Source: an uncultured Pelagimonas sp. (GTDB taxonomy: Bacteria; Pseudomonadota; Alphaproteobacteria; Rhodobacterales; Rhodobacteraceae). Taken from it: a stretch of DNA of 64,000 bases. The notes under the pieces are model-generated. The model did no database searches, had not been told where the DNA came from, and saw only the letters and a list, made by a program, of their open reading frames with translations. A program made the translations under genes and the position numbers. The number at the start of each line of letters is the position of its first letter. Positions within the stretch are counted from its first letter, which is position 1. The stretch spans positions 558,001 through 622,000 of the forward strand of contig NZ_CANMKO010000001.1 of the NCBI RefSeq assembly GCF_947498515.1. Direction: 5' to 3'. Below are positions 62,235-64,000 of this stretch, in pieces.

Positions 62235-63308
62235 CTAAGGATTCCCATCAATTGACCTTTGTGCGTCTCGTATCAATGCAGCCAAGCGGAAAAACCCATG
62301 CGCCATTTTGGTGAAGGGGGTCAGCAAGAAAAAGGTCAGGACTGCACCCAGATGCAGGGCTAGCATCGTCGGCATGGCTTGGGTGTCCCCAAACGCATAG
62401 AGTGCAAGGCCGCTCAGCCCAGAAAACCCCAGCAGGGCGATGAATCCGAGGTCTCCGCTCCAAGCGCCGATATCCCCAATATGGCGGTCGGCGCGCAGTT
62501 TTAAGACCATCATCCATCCGCAGCCGAGAGTGAGAAGCAAGCCTCCGCTGGTGCCCAAAAGTTTTGGCAGGGACCAAAACGGATAGGGTGCGGGCATGTT
62601 GAACAGATAATGCATCACCGTGCCCGCGCTGGTCGCAGCAAAGCAGAGCAGAAACCCATACATGATCGCCTGATGTGCAAAGCGGCGGGCGTGGGAAAAG
62701 CGGTCTTCATCTTCGAAATTGCAGCCATCACCATGACCGGCGGCCAGATCTTTCATCTTGGCGGCCATACCAACGGCGTGGGTGATGTTGGCTAGGCGCA
62801 AATGGGTTCCCCCAACCGACCGCCAATAGCGGCGCAGGCTTATCGCGAGGCTTACAAGCGGCAAGACAAAGGCGGGCAGAAAGATCGCGACCATGGCGTT
62901 GTGGGAGAGAACGGCGTAAAAACCTGCGCCGCCGGCCGACCCAATTGCGCGAATGGCTAGGAAAAGCAGGGCAAGGCCAAGCACCAAAGCCAAGGCGATT
63001 GCGCCGCCGTGGCTATGGAACTTGCGGGCAAGCGGTTGTGGCCAGGCAAAGCTTTCCCAACTGTCACGCCGCACTTCAGAGAGCGCTTTGGGAAGGTTCA
63101 GATCGAATTCATGCGGTGCAGTGTATTGGCAGGCGTAGTAGCAGCCGCGGCAATTGTGGCACAGGTTCGCCAATTGGGTCAGGTCGCCATCGGAAAATGC
63201 GCGGCCCGCATGCATGGACGGAAAGACCGAACAATAGCCTTCGCAATAGCGGCAGGCGTTGCATATCTCGGCCTGACGACGGGCTTCGGTGAGCAGATCA
63301 GTTTGCAT
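62235..63308 (-). CDS. tcuB: Tricarballylate/citrate utilisation membrane protein TcuB
   Basis: A 357-residue iron-sulfur and haem-type membrane protein. The N-terminus carries two cysteine clusters, CNACRYCEGYC and CHNCRGCYYAC, the form of two [4Fe-4S] ferredoxin sites. About six membrane segments follow, with histidines that could bind haem. In Salmonella, TcuB re-oxidises the flavin of TcuA by passing electrons to the quinone pool. GGAGG lies upstream of the ATG at 63308, which overlaps the tcuA stop by 11 bp, so the two are coupled. Confidence 0.9.
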   Translation of the reverse strand: MQTDLLTEARRQAEICNACRYCEGYCSVFPSMHAGRAFSDGDLTQLANLCHNCRGCYYACQYTAPHEFDLNLPKALSEVRRDSWESFAWPQPLARKFHSHGGAIALALVLGLALLFLAIRAIGSAGGAGFYAVLSHNAMVAIFLPAFVLPLVSLAISLRRYWRSVGGTHLRLANITHAVGMAAKMKDLAAGHGDGCNFEDEDRFSHARRFAHQAIMYGFLLCFAATSAGTVMHYLFNMPAPYPFWSLPKLLGTSGGLLLTLGCGWMMVLKLRADRHIGDIGAWSGDLGFIALLGFSGLSGLALYAFGDTQAMPTMLALHLGAVLTFFLLTPFTKMAHGFFRLAALIRDAQRSIDGNP

Positions 63309-64000
63309 AAGCGGCGGCCTCCCGACCTGCGATACGTCCAAAAACAGTGCCGATGGTCATGCCGAACCCAGCCAGATACCCTTGGCCCAGGATCGACCCG
63401 GCCATGGTTTCCCCCGCCGCCCAAAGATTGGCGATCGGGCCGTTCTGGGTTGAACATTGTGCGTTCTCATCGACCTTTAGGCCGAGATAGGTAAAGGTCA
63501 CACCGGTTCGCAGCGAATACCCATAAAACGGCGGTTCGCTAATCGGGCGGGCCCAATTGGTTTTCGCCGGGGTGATGCCGGTTGTCGCGACATTGTCTAA
63601 CTCGGTTGGGTGAAAATTCGTGGTGTCCCCGCATGCGGCGTTGAACTGATCCACTGTGTCGCACAACGCGGATGCGGGGAGATCCAATTGCGCGGCCAGT
63701 TCCTCAAGCGTGTCGGCTTTTAGCGGCGGAAACACCGACGGCATAAACAGGTCAAGCGACTTGGCGTCGATGATGACATAGCCGACCTGATCGGGTTGGG
63801 CGGCCACAAGACGGCCCCAGATCGCGTAGCGCTTGGGCCAAACATCCTCTCCCTCGTCATAGAACCTCTCGGCGTTTTTGTTCACGACGATGGAAAATGG
63901 TACGCAATCCAGACGGGTTACGATGCCACCGTCGAATTTCGGCGCGCGCCCGTCGATGGCAACCGCGTGGCATTGGTCGGCGTCACCAACCGATTGAACA
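63298..64000 (-). CDS. tcuA: FAD-dependent tricarballylate dehydrogenase TcuA, 5' end outside the window
   Basis: The C-terminal 233 codons of a flavoprotein; the frame is open to the window edge, so the N-terminal FAD-binding part lies beyond 64000. Segments typical of the FAD-binding 2 family (fumarate reductase/TcuA) are GKTNWARPISEPPFYGYSL-like (here TNWARPISEPPFYGYSL), and NLWAAGETMAGSILGQGYL followed by GFGMTIGTVFGRIAG, which close the FAD site. The pairing with TcuB identifies it as TcuA, which oxidises tricarballylate to cis-aconitate. The overlap with tcuB makes translation coupling likely. Confidence 0.88.
   Translation of the reverse strand, partial: VQSVGDADQCHAVAIDGRAPKFDGGIVTRLDCVPFSIVVNKNAERFYDEGEDVWPKRYAIWGRLVAAQPDQVGYVIIDAKSLDLFMPSVFPPLKADTLEELAAQLDLPASALCDTVDQFNAACGDTTNFHPTELDNVATTGITPAKTNWARPISEPPFYGYSLRTGVTFTYLGLKVDENAQCSTQNGPIANLWAAGETMAGSILGQGYLAGFGMTIGTVFGRIAGREAAAYAN

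Overview
The window looks like a chromosomal segment of a marine-type alphaproteobacterium of the Rhodobacteraceae (Roseobacter group). The evidence is the gene content (NasS/NasT-controlled nitrate assimilation, norCBQDEF-nnrU, ChvE-GguAB sugar uptake, DUF4166 and DCC proteins) and the protein style. I see no rRNA, tRNA or CRISPR array. The nasA gene at the left edge and tcuA at the right edge are cut by the window.

Layout. 1-11.3 kb, minus strand: nasT-nasS, then a leader RNA with two ANTAR-type hexaloop hairpins and an intrinsic terminator, then nrtA-nrtB-nrtCD (fused ATPases)-globin-nirB-nirD-nasA. This is a complete nitrate uptake and reduction unit. 11.5-19.3 kb: glpD, two small DUF proteins, a FadJ-type beta-oxidation enzyme, an SMP-30 lactonase-like gene, trmO and matB. 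19.4-23.4 kb: a sensory module made of an ArcB-like hybrid kinase, a secreted sulfite-oxidase-fold protein with no cysteine, and a divergent LuxR-type regulator. 23.4-24.9 kb: glpK behind three helically phased TTCG repeats. 25.0-32.6 kb: a Dnr/NnrR-like regulator with DUF4202, facing the norCBQDEF-nnrU nitric oxide reductase operon, which has an NnrR-type box upstream.

32.6-40.4 kb is gene-poor. It holds a chemoreceptor paired with a secreted Cache protein, an RTX protein with 42 uninterrupted nonapeptides, and a decayed IS5-family transposase, separated by 0.9-1.6 kb stretches without recognisable genes. 40.4-48.5 kb is a cluster of exported proteins of mostly unknown function around a 7TM histidine kinase and a LuxR-type response regulator. 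48.6-58.7 kb is a sugar unit: LysR regulator, chvE-gguA-gguB transporter, sugar-acid dehydratase, galactose/arabinose dehydrogenase, DapA-family keto-deoxy-acid dehydratase and 2-oxoglutarate semialdehyde dehydrogenase. Together these give an oxidative (Weimberg-type) route from L-arabinose to 2-oxoglutarate. 59.5-64 kb: a NIT-domain chemoreceptor and tcuAB (tricarballylate/citrate use).

Nitrogen oxides are a recurring theme: nitrate assimilation with its RNA switch, a globin inside that operon, NO reductase with its regulator, and a receptor with a nitrate/nitrite-sensing domain. The best candidates for something under-described are the cysteine-free Moco-fold protein with its kinase, the exported-protein/two-component cluster, the secreted Cache-chemoreceptor pair, and the asymmetric NrtCD ATPase.
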